Shown piece by piece: positions 32,475 through 39,713 of a stretch of DNA of 42,619 bases. Position numbers and translations under genes: made by a program. Below the pieces are notes generated by a model, which did no database searches, was not told the DNA's origin, and saw nothing but the letters and a program-made list of their open reading frames with translations. Each line of letters starts with the position of its first letter. The stretch's first letter is position 1. Source of the DNA: Bacteroidaceae bacterium (lineage in GTDB: Bacteria > Bacteroidota > Bacteroidia > Bacteroidales > Bacteroidaceae); contig JAFTYP010000027.1 in the NCBI GenBank assembly GCA_017461345.1, positions 1 to 42,619 of the forward strand, read 5' to 3'.

Positions 32475-33122
32475 TTAGAAACAACAACCTACATGCACGC
32501 CACATTCACGAATGCCTGGGTATTTGCTCGTATCATGAAAGTCACGCGAGTAACTTACGCCCAGGAAATAACGGTTCAAATAGAACCGAATGCCTGCTTG
32601 CCAAGAAACTTGGAATGCATCCCAGCCGTCATTGCCCATAAGATTGGCGCTCTTTTCGCCCGAGTATTCGCGTGCCATCGCAATGGCTCGGACAGAGGCT
32701 CCTGCAAAAGGAGCAATGGCATAGTCCTTCTCTTTCCAGGGATAAATTTTGTAAATGACGTTGATAGGAATACGGAAGGTTAGCACACGGGCGTCGATTT
32801 CATCCTGCGTCCATGAGAACTTCATGTTCGCTCCTGCTTCGACAAAAAAGGGTTTTTCCTCCAAAACCTGGATGTTGCGACTATAACCCAAAGTGAATTC
32901 GTTGAATTTGACGCGGCTATTGTCGTTTATTTGGTAGCGGGAGGGTGAATACTGCAGGTATAAAGTGTTTTTATACTCTTTATGCTGTGGCTTTGGAGCC
33001 TCTTCCTCTTCGAAGTCAAGGGTCCATTCCTCCACATCATAACTATCGTCAAACTGTGCCTTCGCAGAGAGGCAAAGGCAGAACATGACGAACATAGCCA
33101 TTGTTTTTCGGGTGGTAATCAT
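32475..33122 (-). CDS. Outer-membrane beta-barrel protein
   Basis: The 215-residue protein has a signal peptide (KTMAMFVMFCLCLSAKAQ) and a short acidic linker (FDDSYDVEEWTLDFEEEEAP). About eight amphipathic strands follow, typical of small Bacteroidota barrels: FNEFTLGYSRNI, FFVEAGANMKFSW, LTFRIPINVIYKI, YAIAPFAGASVRAIA, WQAGIRFYLNRYFLGVSY. It ends in an aromatic residue (GCCF), as expected for barrel insertion. It fits the PF13568-like porin family group. Its role is unknown; such proteins can be porins or parts of larger envelope complexes. It lies 38 bases after a 54-residue membrane protein gene on the same strand and may share its promoter. Confidence 0.75.
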   Translation of the reverse strand: MITTRKTMAMFVMFCLCLSAKAQFDDSYDVEEWTLDFEEEEAPKPQHKEYKNTLYLQYSPSRYQINDNSRVKFNEFTLGYSRNIQVLEEKPFFVEAGANMKFSWTQDEIDARVLTFRIPINVIYKIYPWKEKDYAIAPFAGASVRAIAMAREYSGEKSANLMGNDGWDAFQVSWQAGIRFYLNRYFLGVSYSRDFHDTSKYPGIRECGVHVGCCF

Positions 33123-33160
33123 GGCTTGTATGTATTGGATAAAAGTTGATAGGAAATGTG

Positions 33161-33325
33161 CTATGAGCGTTTTGTCAGGACGATGTGTGCAACAATGCCA
33201 CCGATGATGACAAGCAATGCACCGATGTTGTAGAAGTTATAATCTTCCAGATTGCATACATAACTGAGGATAAGCATGAGTGCACCAAGCACGATGAGGG
33301 CGAGACCCAGATATTGTTTCTTCAT
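33161..33325 (-). CDS. Small two-helix membrane protein (54 residues)
   Basis: A short frame starts at the ATG 33325 and ends with TAG at 33161. The product begins MKKQYLGLALIVLGALMLIL and ends AHIVLTKRS. It has two hydrophobic segments, residues 5-22 and 34-51, joined by a polar loop (CNLEDYNFYN). Basic residues at both ends suggest a hairpin with the termini in the cytoplasm. A TAACTTTG promoter element lies 41 bases upstream (33374-33367). The barrel-protein gene follows after 38 bases. I recognise no named family, but the composition and promoter support a real gene. Confidence 0.7.
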   Translation of the reverse strand: MKKQYLGLALIVLGALMLILSYVCNLEDYNFYNIGALLVIIGGIVAHIVLTKRS

Positions 33326-33366
33326 AATTGTATATGGTTTGTGCCTATATTTCTTGTTTTGCTCTG

Positions 33367-33374
33367 CAAAGTTA
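33367..33374 (-). promoter_or_regulatory. Promoter -7 element for the 54-residue protein and barrel-protein genes
   Basis: TAACTTTG on the minus strand, an exact consensus match, gives a leader of about 35 bases to the ATG at 33325. Confidence 0.55.
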
Positions 33375-33508
33375 CGAAATAAAATTTAGATTAATGGCTT
33401 TGAGGCAAGGAATTATACAAAAACTTATGGATTTCTGTCTTCTTTCGTGTTTTGTACAAGGCTGTTATTGTTTGTTCCCAGGCCTTCTGAACATTGTTTC
33501 CACGAATG

Positions 33509-33928
33509 TTAGAACTGCCACCACTTCTTTTTGGGTTTCGGTTCGTCCAGTGCCATTCGTTCGGTGAGAACTTGTTCGTAGGTTTTTCTTTCGGTTATCA
33601 TTTGGTAGATGGTTCCCCAGTCGGGTAGCCCGCCAATGTTGCGGTCGTCAATCCAGATGTCTGCCTTGAGTTTGCGACTGAAGTGTTGATTCTTTTCGAG
33701 GTCTTCTTCCGGGAAGTCTTTATTGACGGCATAAAACTCAATGCCTCTTTCTCTGCACCACTCAACGGCTTCTTCCAAAAGTTTTCCTTCGCGCACGCTC
33801 CAAAGGATGAGTTTATGACGATCTGCGATGAGCATTCTCAGGGTTTGGGTGGCGAAGGGTATTTCTTTGCCTATCTTTGGGTAACGATGTTCGACGATTG
33901 TTCCATCGAAATCAACGGCTATGGTCAT
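33509..33928 (-). CDS. HAD-superfamily hydrolase, small Bacteroidales type
   Basis: The 139-residue protein is a minimal HAD phosphohydrolase with no cap domain. Motif I is at the very start (AVDFDGTIVEHRYP, nucleophile Asp6 and Asp8). Motif II is LILWSVREG, and the C-terminal motif is KADIWIDDRNIGG with two metal-binding Asp. Related short proteins in Bacteroides are annotated as HAD hydrolases of uncertain substrate. The tail is basic and aromatic (KPKKKWWQF). It is a single gene with a TATCTTTG promoter element 31 bases upstream. The 180 bases after it toward the 54-residue gene hold nothing recognisable. Confidence 0.85.
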   Translation of the reverse strand: MTIAVDFDGTIVEHRYPKIGKEIPFATQTLRMLIADRHKLILWSVREGKLLEEAVEWCRERGIEFYAVNKDFPEEDLEKNQHFSRKLKADIWIDDRNIGGLPDWGTIYQMITERKTYEQVLTERMALDEPKPKKKWWQF

Positions 33929-33959
33929 GTGTATTGGGTTTTTATTGATGTTTATTTGG

Positions 33960-33967
33960 CAAAGATA
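33960..33967 (-). promoter_or_regulatory. Promoter -7 element of the HAD gene
   Basis: TATCTTTG on the minus strand matches TAnnTTTG; a TTG about 22 bases upstream (33992-33990) may be the -33. Confidence 0.55.
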
Positions 33968-34157
33968 TGAAGAAAAATGTAAAATAGTGCAACACAGGTG
34001 GATTATTTTCCCAATATGTTTTTCATAACTGTCGTACGATGATGTTGTCGGTGGGCTTTGGCATTATTGTTGTATCGTATGTTGTTATATTTTTCGCAAA
34101 AAGCAGAATACATATATAAAAATAGAGGATATTGACGGAAGTGTCGCCAAAAAACGC

Positions 34158-34165
34158 TATCTTTG
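34158..34165 (+). promoter_or_regulatory. Promoter -7 element of the Wza-like gene
   Basis: TATCTTTG lies 23 bases before the ATG at 34189. The region 33968-34157 between the two divergent promoters is AT-rich with no gene. Confidence 0.55.
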
Positions 34166-34188
34166 CATCTGTATAATGTTATAGTCTA

Positions 34189-35007
34189 ATGAGAAAGTCA
34201 ATATCATCATTGATGCTCGCTTTGGTTGCTCTGCTGCTGATGTCGGGTTGTGTTTCGACGAAGAAGATTGTTTATTTCCAGGAATCGGACGAAGTCTTTA
34301 GGCAAGGTCAGCAAATCATGCAACAGTATGAGATGCGGTATAAGCCTGCAGACCAGTTGCTCATTAAGGTTACTTGCAGTGAGCCTGAATTGCTTGCGGT
34401 GTTTTCTCAGGATGTTGTGATGGGAACTGCGGGCCAGGGTAGTTCTACTAATATTTCAAGTTCCGGCAGTATGACCAATGCTTATGGTTATACGGTCAGC
34501 AACGATGGTTATGTCACACTGCCTGCTGTGGGCCGTGTCTCTGTGGTGGGGCTTACTTCCGGCGAGGCTGCAGACCGAATAGAAAAAGCCATCATTGATG
34601 CCAACCTGATTAAGGACCCAGATGTTACGGTGCGTTTGCTCAATGCCCGTGTGGCTGTGCTGGGTGCTGTAAATGCGCCTCAGGTGGTAAACCTTACCAG
34701 CGAGCGCAACACTATTCTCGATGTTTTGTCCCGTTGCGGTGATGTGGCTGATACTGGCTTGCGCCAAAAGGTGACACTTTATCGTGAGGAGAACGGCGAG
34801 CGCAAGAAGTATTCTCTTGATTTGACCAGCGCCGACATTTTCCAGAGCCCGGCTTATTATGTGCAGCAGAACGATTTGATTTATGTGGAGCCTAACAAGA
34901 GTCAGACAGTTAAAAGCAGTGCTTTCTACACTTTCCTTGGTGCAGGTTCTGCCATCCTTGGCGTGATTTCTGCTATTGTGACGATTGTGATGGTTACAAC
35001 AAGATAG
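34189..35007 (+). CDS. Polysaccharide export lipoprotein (Wza-like)
   Basis: The 272-residue protein has a lipoprotein signal ending at LLLMSGC (Cys21). The polysaccharide-export domain follows (YKPADQLLIKVTCSEPELLA), then NDGYVTLPAVGRVSVVGLTS and SLBB-type repeats (VAVLGAVNAPQVVNLTSERN, then ILDVLSRCGDVADTG). The C-terminal helix (FYTFLGAGSAILGVISAIV) could cross the membrane, as the Wza C-terminal helix does. Wza forms the outer-membrane channel for capsule or exopolysaccharide. No Wzc kinase or glycosyltransferases are beside it, so it is an isolated copy. Its last 14 bases overlap the end of the convergent lipoprotein gene. Confidence 0.88.
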   Translation: MRKSISSLMLALVALLLMSGCVSTKKIVYFQESDEVFRQGQQIMQQYEMRYKPADQLLIKVTCSEPELLAVFSQDVVMGTAGQGSSTNISSSGSMTNAYGYTVSNDGYVTLPAVGRVSVVGLTSGEAADRIEKAIIDANLIKDPDVTVRLLNARVAVLGAVNAPQVVNLTSERNTILDVLSRCGDVADTGLRQKVTLYREENGERKKYSLDLTSADIFQSPAYYVQQNDLIYVEPNKSQTVKSSAFYTFLGAGSAILGVISAIVTIVMVTTR

Positions 35008-35548
35008 ACCCCCAATCCTGTGGCTCGATAGAGCTCAGGTCGAAATCAACGAGCCAAAGGCCTGCGGAGCACTTTCGCAGGCCTTTTCTTTGCAGATATA
35101 CGGAGGGTATGCCTTTTACGAGGACGCATTTCCTGAAGCGTGCGGTGTTTGTTGGCAGGGAAAGGGTTGCCTTTATGCTGTTGTAGGTAAGTTCTACGGG
35201 GATGCAGTAGGCGGTGTCTGCGCAGAGGGAGTCGTTTGAAAGCAAGATGTTACTTTGGTTAGTGGCATCGCTGTTGAATACGGCATTGTTCATAGAGCGG
35301 GGTGCTGTCCCTACCATGTAGCCTATTACCCACACGCTGTCTTGGCCGGCAGGGAGTGCCGAGCGTATGTCTGTCACGGTGTAGGGGCGTTCCATTGTAC
35401 CTTCGCCTGTGCCGACGATGTTTACGGTTTGCACTGAATTGCTTGTGGTGGGGTTGTCTTCTTCCGGTGTTACTGTCAAATCTATCTTTTGGCAGCAGGC
35501 CAGCATCAGGCAGAGCAGTGCCAGACTATTCCTCTTCGGTAAAGGCAT
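34994..35548 (-). CDS. Lipoprotein with DUF6359-like (OB-fold-type) domain
   Basis: The 184-residue protein begins with a lipoprotein signal (SLALLCLMLACC, lipobox at Cys18 or Cys19). A low-complexity linker leads into GTGEGTMERPYTVTDIRSAL, then VWVIGYMVGTAP, NILLSNDS, CIPVELTYNSIKATLSLPTN and KCVLVKGIPSVYL. This order resembles the DUF6359 family of Bacteroidales surface proteins, which have an OB-like fold. It is the second gene of a small minus unit, overlapping the 48-residue gene by 23 bases. Its 3' end overlaps the Wza-like gene, and the terminator of that gene lies inside its coding sequence. Confidence 0.7.
   Translation of the reverse strand: MPLPKRNSLALLCLMLACCQKIDLTVTPEEDNPTTSNSVQTVNIVGTGEGTMERPYTVTDIRSALPAGQDSVWVIGYMVGTAPRSMNNAVFNSDATNQSNILLSNDSLCADTAYCIPVELTYNSIKATLSLPTNTARFRKCVLVKGIPSVYLQRKGLRKCSAGLWLVDFDLSSIEPQDWGSILL
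35056..35086 (+). terminator. Terminator of the Wza-like gene, inside the convergent coding sequence
   Basis: AAAGGCCTGCG (35056-35066) and CGCAGGCCTTT (35076-35086) form a perfect 11-bp stem, followed by a T-rich tail on the plus strand. On the minus strand the same bases encode KGLRKCSAGL of the lipoprotein. Confidence 0.7.
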
Positions 35549-35672
35549 CGAACACTTTTTTGCAGACTTTTGGCAAGTTGTACTTGTAATATATGGTATC
35601 GAAGAGGAGCAAAAGGAAAACGAGGCAGACGAAACTGCCCCATATGATGAGTGTCAACATTGCAGTATTCAT
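35526..35672 (-). CDS. Small single-pass membrane protein (48 residues)
   Basis: A short frame runs from the ATG at 35672 to TAG at 35526. The product begins MNTAMLTLIIWGSFVCLVFL. It has one hydrophobic helix at residues 5-24, then YYKYNLPKVCKKVFDAFTEEE, a charged tail probably in the cytoplasm. Its 3' end overlaps the start of the DUF6359-like lipoprotein gene by 23 bases, so the two are translationally linked. A TAATTTTG element (35711-35704) lies 31 bases upstream. No family is recognised. Confidence 0.65.
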   Translation of the reverse strand: MNTAMLTLIIWGSFVCLVFLLLLFDTIYYKYNLPKVCKKVFDAFTEEE

Positions 35673-35703
35673 ACGATATTGAAAAGAAAGGGGTTCTTTT
35701 TCG

Positions 35704-35711
35704 CAAAATTA
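35704..35711 (-). promoter_or_regulatory. Promoter -7 element for the 48-residue protein and lipoprotein genes
   Basis: TAATTTTG on the minus strand fits TAnnTTTG. It lies back-to-back with the plus-strand promoter at 35723-35753. Confidence 0.5.
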
Positions 35712-35722
35712 GAAAAAATAAA

Positions 35723-35753
35723 TTGAATAATGCGGAATTATTGGTTAATTTTG
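35723..35753 (+). promoter_or_regulatory. Promoter of the fimbrial-type lipoprotein gene
   Basis: TTG at 35723-35725 and TAATTTTG at 35746-35753 are separated by 20 bases. The leader to the ATG at 35791 is about 30 bases. Confidence 0.6.
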
Positions 35754-35790
35754 TTGCAGATAACAGTAAAACAGAGATAAAAGGGATAAA

Positions 35791-36738
35791 ATGATTTGCC
35801 GCTATTGTTTCCGCACCATGCTTTCGGTTGTTGTTGCTTGTTTTGTACTGCTGTTTGCCTCTTGCCAGTCGGGTCCGCAGGACGATTCTTTTCCGGTGGA
35901 GCAGTGTACTGTTTCGTTTCGTGTCACCAATTACAGGCAAATCTGTTTTGATGATTTCTCGTCTTCCGGGTCAACCAGAGCGATGTCTCCCTACGAGATA
36001 GCGACGCTGGCACATTTGATTGTTGCGGTGTATGATGCAGAGACTGGAGCGCAAGTGGTTGCACCTATTCAGCATAATCATACTGACTATGAGGAGAATC
36101 CCTACGACTATCCGAAGTTCTCGGTCAGCCTGCCATACGGCCGTTACCGTGTGCTTGCACTTGGTTTTAATGGCACTCGTGCCTGCAACATTGCTTCGCC
36201 CAATCATATTTCCTGGGAGGAGGATTACGTTCCCAATACATTTCTTTATTGCGACGAGTTCACGCTCGACGAGGGTGCCGCTCTTGACCAATCCATTACG
36301 CTCAAGCATGCGGTGGCGGCCTTCTGTGTGACGGCGGAAGATGCCATTCCTGCCGACATGAAGAAGATGCGTTTTGTGAGTACTGCGGGCGGTACTGTGC
36401 TGGATGCAACAACGGGTTTTGCGCAGCAGGCCAAAGGCAGAACGTCGGAGTTGTCGATACCGCCAGACAGTATCGGCAAACAGAATGTGATGTTTACGGC
36501 ATATCTCTTCTTGCCCGAGGAGAGCATATTGAGCGACTATACCGTACAGGCTCTCGGCGAAGGGGGCAGGGTGCTCAATGAGAGGCATTTCGACGATGTG
36601 CCGCTACGCATCAATCATCTGACTATGTGGAAGGGCAATTTCTTCGACGAGGGTGGCGACGACAGTCCGATTCTGCAGGAGGATTTCGGCATTAAATGGG
36701 ACATCAACTGGGCCGACACACTTTACTACGAGCCTTAA
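35791..36738 (+). CDS. Mfa2/FimB-like fimbrial lipoprotein (tentative)
   Basis: The 315-residue protein has a lipoprotein signal ending LLFASC (Cys25). An immunoglobulin-like first domain begins CTVSFRVTNYRQICFDDFSS and includes HLIVAVYDAETGAQV, KFSVSLPYGRYRVLALGFNG and FTLDEGAALDQSITLKHAVA. A second beta-rich domain follows (ELSIPPDSIG, MFTAYLFLPEES). This two-domain layout with repeated 'V.VYD' and 'L..G.Y' strands is typical of Mfa2/FimB anchors and related Bacteroidales surface lipoproteins. No fimbrillin or C-terminal tip genes are adjacent, so an orphan surface lipoprotein of the same fold is equally possible. It is a single gene with its own promoter. Confidence 0.6.
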   Translation: MICRYCFRTMLSVVVACFVLLFASCQSGPQDDSFPVEQCTVSFRVTNYRQICFDDFSSSGSTRAMSPYEIATLAHLIVAVYDAETGAQVVAPIQHNHTDYEENPYDYPKFSVSLPYGRYRVLALGFNGTRACNIASPNHISWEEDYVPNTFLYCDEFTLDEGAALDQSITLKHAVAAFCVTAEDAIPADMKKMRFVSTAGGTVLDATTGFAQQAKGRTSELSIPPDSIGKQNVMFTAYLFLPEESILSDYTVQALGEGGRVLNERHFDDVPLRINHLTMWKGNFFDEGGDDSPILQEDFGIKWDINWADTLYYEP

Positions 36739-37240
36739 TAATTGCCTTTTCTGCTGAATTCATTTTGATAAATTGTCAGCAAATTTCGGCAATTAACATC
36801 ATTATGTCAATTTTTGCACACTTCTGAAAGTGGCTTAAAATGTGACCGAAAATGGCTTTATGGCAGAAAAGGTGTGGGGTGTTGGCAGACATCCCATGCC
36901 TTGTTGCCCGACTTGGTACGTTAAGTCGGCAAATCAGCCATGCCTTTTCTGTTACTTTCACAAGCGAAAAAGTGTGCAAAAACGAGCGAAAACTACCGTT
37001 TCGGCATGCCAAATAGGCAGATTGTGCCGTAGGCGTCAAACCGAAAGCCGAAAATATCCTTTTGCAATACGCTGGTAACCACGCCATTATGATAAGCCTT
37101 CATTCTGGGCGCGTCTCTCCTTTCGGGTGGGGAAAACTAAGGTCGAAAGGATTTTAAGCGATTCTGGAGCAACGACAAAAATGGGGTGTGTAAGCAAAAA
37201 CGGCATTTTGCTTATATTTTGTCTGACGGAGAAAAAAGAA
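36739..37240. other. Long non-coding region after the fimbrial-type gene
   Basis: I see no supported gene in these 500 bases. Short open frames on either strand lack promoters and family features. TCCTTTCG (37118-37125) and CGAAAGGA (37144-37151), followed by TTTT, form a weak stem. The short motif ATGCCGAAACG occurs here inverted and again at 41415-41425. Confidence 0.4.
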
Positions 37241-37261
37241 GCCCTCCCGCAGAGGGAGGGC
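37241..37261 (-). terminator. Terminator of the TonB receptor gene
   Basis: GCCCTCCC (37241-37248) and GGGAGGGC (37254-37261) form a perfect 8-bp GC-rich stem with a five-base loop. On the minus strand it is followed by TTCTTTTTT. It starts 17 bases after the receptor stop. Confidence 0.85.
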
Positions 37262-37277
37262 GTAGGAGAGTGCTTGT

Positions 37278-39638
37278 TCAGAACTTCATGCGGCACTCGA
37301 TGCCGACCTGAAGCGGCGTGCCAAGTTGGGAGAACGCTTGTCCGCGTGTGGCGAAGCAGAAGGCATCATAGTGCGTGGCAGTCAAGTTGCTGCCCCAAAG
37401 CGCGAGTTCGAGATTGTCGTGACGAACGGAAAGGCGTGCGTCCAGCAAGGCATAAAAAGGTTGCGAAAGGTCATTCTCGCGAGTCCAGTAGATGCGTCCG
37501 TTGCCCTTGCCCGTGGCTCCGAGGGTAATGTCCTGCATCCAGCCACGCGTGTGCCAGGTGTATTGTGCGCCAAGTGCCATCGTATGCTGCGGAGCAAAAG
37601 GAACAAAATAGTCGAACGGGTGCGCCTCGTTGCCGGAATGGCGGAGCGTGGCATGCGTATATCCGTACGTAGCATTCACAGAAAGAGCGTCCGTCACCGA
37701 AGCCTGCAACGAGGCCTCCATGCCGATGCTGCGGCTCTTGTCGGCATTGACAGTGACACGCCCCAGACCACTCTCTGCCATCTGGCTGATTTGCAAGTCG
37801 CTTGTCTCAATCCAGAAAGCAGCAAGGTCGGCTTTCAGCCTGCCATCGAAGAAATTCAGGTGAGTGCCAATCTCATAGTTCCAAGCCGTTTCGGGCTTGT
37901 AATAAGTGGATGACGCCACGTCAGGCCGCCCGATGGATGGCATCTTGCTGCGTATGCGCTGCATAATCATATCGACGTGTCCGGCAGGCATGTTGGGGAT
38001 GTGCGCAAAGAGGTTGTTCAAGTACTTCTCCGTGCCGGCATCGATGGCTGTCATCATCTGGCGGCTCATCTCCGTTTGCAGCAGGTCGCTGAACACCTGA
38101 ACATTATATCCGCCCGAACGATAACCTCTGCTTACCGAAACATAGGCATTGCCTCGCTGCCCGAAGTCGTACTTCAAAGCCGCCTTAGGCAAGAAGTGCC
38201 AATGGCCGGTGCTTGTCCTGCCGACGAAAGAAGGCTTTGCATTAAGATTGGGCAGGTCAATGTCGTTGATGCTGCCTTTCATGGCGAAATCGAAGTCAAC
38301 ATTTCCGGGCGCATTGTATTCCATTTCGTAATGTTCGTAGTCAACGCGTGCACCAACGGTCAGCGTAAGGTTCTCGACAAGTTCTATTGTGGACTGATGG
38401 AAGAAGCCGGTTGTCAGGGTAGGCGTCTGGAAAACTCCGCCCATAGGCAATACAGAGTTGTTGAACTTGATGGACATCTTACCCATACCGGCATTCGAGA
38501 GGTCGGGTAGAGTACGGTTGACAATGCCGGACAGCCAGTTGATTCCTTCCTGATAGAACGTGACGGGAGCCTCGCTGTCAAGCCATTGATACTGGAAGTT
38601 CACACCGTTTGCCCATTGCCAGCGTTCGTTGTCCTTCGACTTGATGGCAATCTCTTCGCTCAACACCTTGCTTTTCTGCTTCTGCTGGAGTGAATAAAGG
38701 TCTTGACGGGAGAAGTCCTGGTCCATAAACATATCGTCTTTCAGGAACTGGAAGCCTGTCGTACTGGTCATGACGGCACGGTCGAACTGGTGTTCTGCAT
38801 TGAGGCCTACGGTTAATAGGTGTCGCAGATAACTGCCTTCGCGGTTGTATGCAACCTCTCCGGCATCGCTTCCTTCCTTTGCTGCATATGGGTATCCGCC
38901 TTGTTTTGTCCATTGGTATCGTGCGGAAAGGTCGAGGCGAACGCGATCGGAGGGAAGGAAAATGCCTCGCCAGCGAGCAGACAAATCGTCTCCGCGGTCG
39001 GCATGATGGCCGCCAAGGGCATGGTTTCGGAAGAAACCGCCTTGGTGTTCGTAACTGACACCTGCACTGAAGGCAAAGTTTTCTGCTGGTCGGTGGTAGT
39101 GCGTCACGCGTGCGCGATAATTATTATATGTGGCAGCACCGAGCATGAGGTCGGTGCCTTGATAGTTCATGGGGTTCTTTGTGTAGATGCGAATAAGGCC
39201 GCCTATGGTGTTTCGCCCAAAGAGCGTGCCCTGGGGGCCACGCAAAACGTCGATACGATCTGCGTCGCTCAGGTCCTGATCCATGCTGCTCATGTTGGCC
39301 AAGGGTATGTCGTCGATATACATTCCTACGGCTGGTGTGCCGATGCGGCTGCCTACGCCTCGCAGATAGATGCTGCTTGTCAGGCGACTTCCATAGCGTG
39401 GAATGAATAAGCCCGGTATGTGTGCAGTCAGATCCTTGATGTTGTTGATGTTTTTCTGCTTGATTTGCGAGTTGCCAAACGTGGTGGATGAGAGTGGTTG
39501 CTTGTTGAGAGCGATGTGTTCCTTTGGCGTGCTGACCACGACGAGTTCGTCCATATTGTGTGTGAGGAGTGTGTCGGCGTTGTTGGCGGAAAGGGTGAGG
39601 GTGGGGAATAAAAGGAGTGGGAGAAGTTTATGCTTCAT
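37278..39638 (-). CDS. TonB-dependent outer-membrane receptor
   Basis: The 786-residue receptor has a signal peptide (KLLPLLLFPTLTLSA) and a TonB-box-like start (DELVVVSTP). The plug follows: IKDLTAHIPGLFIPRYG, IYLRGVGSRIGTPAVGMYID, and DRIDVLRGPQGTLFGRNTIG. The remainder is a 22-strand barrel with aromatic girdle residues, ending in KF. It lacks the extra N-terminal domain of SusC proteins and has no SusD partner. It is therefore more like siderophore, metal or vitamin receptors (FyuA-type plug) than a glycan transporter. Its promoter at 39665 lies beside an 11-bp-spaced direct repeat and just after a gene for a PhoB/OmpR-type DNA-binding domain, which suggests specific regulation. The ligand is unknown. 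Confidence 0.92.
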   Translation of the reverse strand: MKHKLLPLLLFPTLTLSANNADTLLTHNMDELVVVSTPKEHIALNKQPLSSTTFGNSQIKQKNINNIKDLTAHIPGLFIPRYGSRLTSSIYLRGVGSRIGTPAVGMYIDDIPLANMSSMDQDLSDADRIDVLRGPQGTLFGRNTIGGLIRIYTKNPMNYQGTDLMLGAATYNNYRARVTHYHRPAENFAFSAGVSYEHQGGFFRNHALGGHHADRGDDLSARWRGIFLPSDRVRLDLSARYQWTKQGGYPYAAKEGSDAGEVAYNREGSYLRHLLTVGLNAEHQFDRAVMTSTTGFQFLKDDMFMDQDFSRQDLYSLQQKQKSKVLSEEIAIKSKDNERWQWANGVNFQYQWLDSEAPVTFYQEGINWLSGIVNRTLPDLSNAGMGKMSIKFNNSVLPMGGVFQTPTLTTGFFHQSTIELVENLTLTVGARVDYEHYEMEYNAPGNVDFDFAMKGSINDIDLPNLNAKPSFVGRTSTGHWHFLPKAALKYDFGQRGNAYVSVSRGYRSGGYNVQVFSDLLQTEMSRQMMTAIDAGTEKYLNNLFAHIPNMPAGHVDMIMQRIRSKMPSIGRPDVASSTYYKPETAWNYEIGTHLNFFDGRLKADLAAFWIETSDLQISQMAESGLGRVTVNADKSRSIGMEASLQASVTDALSVNATYGYTHATLRHSGNEAHPFDYFVPFAPQHTMALGAQYTWHTRGWMQDITLGATGKGNGRIYWTRENDLSQPFYALLDARLSVRHDNLELALWGSNLTATHYDAFCFATRGQAFSQLGTPLQVGIECRMKF

Positions 39639-39664
39639 AATTTGGCTTTAAATGTTTTTGCCTG

Positions 39665-39672
39665 CAAAGGTA
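39665..39672 (-). promoter_or_regulatory. Promoter -7 element of the TonB receptor gene
   Basis: TACCTTTG on the minus strand, 26 bases before the ATG at 39638. No -33 TTTG is present; the direct-repeat operator occupies that position. Confidence 0.6.
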
Positions 39673-39690
39673 CGACAAGTTTCTTTTTTT

Positions 39691-39713
39691 AATCTTAAGA
39701 TTGCCTTAAGATT
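39691..39713 (-). promoter_or_regulatory. Probable operator: 11-bp-spaced direct repeats in the -33 region
   Basis: On the plus strand CTTAAGATT occurs at 39694-39702 and again at 39705-39713, an 11-bp step. This is the spacing of sites bound by tandem PhoB/OmpR-type domains (as in pho boxes). The same bases can be read as a 9-bp inverted repeat (AATCTTAAG, five-base gap) because CTTAAG is palindromic. The site begins 21 bases upstream of the -7 element and covers the stop codon of the upstream regulator gene. Confidence 0.55.

Noticed and set aside
35791-36738. A complete fimbrial operon
   Set aside because: Only one Mfa2/FimB-like lipoprotein is present; no fimbrillin, tip or assembly genes are adjacent.
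36776-37087. A 103-residue minus-strand frame in the gap after the fimbrial-type gene
   Set aside because: Composition rich in Cys, His and Ser with no signal, no promoter and no family resemblance; it looks like chance coding in non-coding DNA.
37278-39638. A SusC/SusD polysaccharide utilisation locus
   Set aside because: The receptor lacks the SusC N-terminal extension and there is no SusD or glycoside hydrolase gene beside it.
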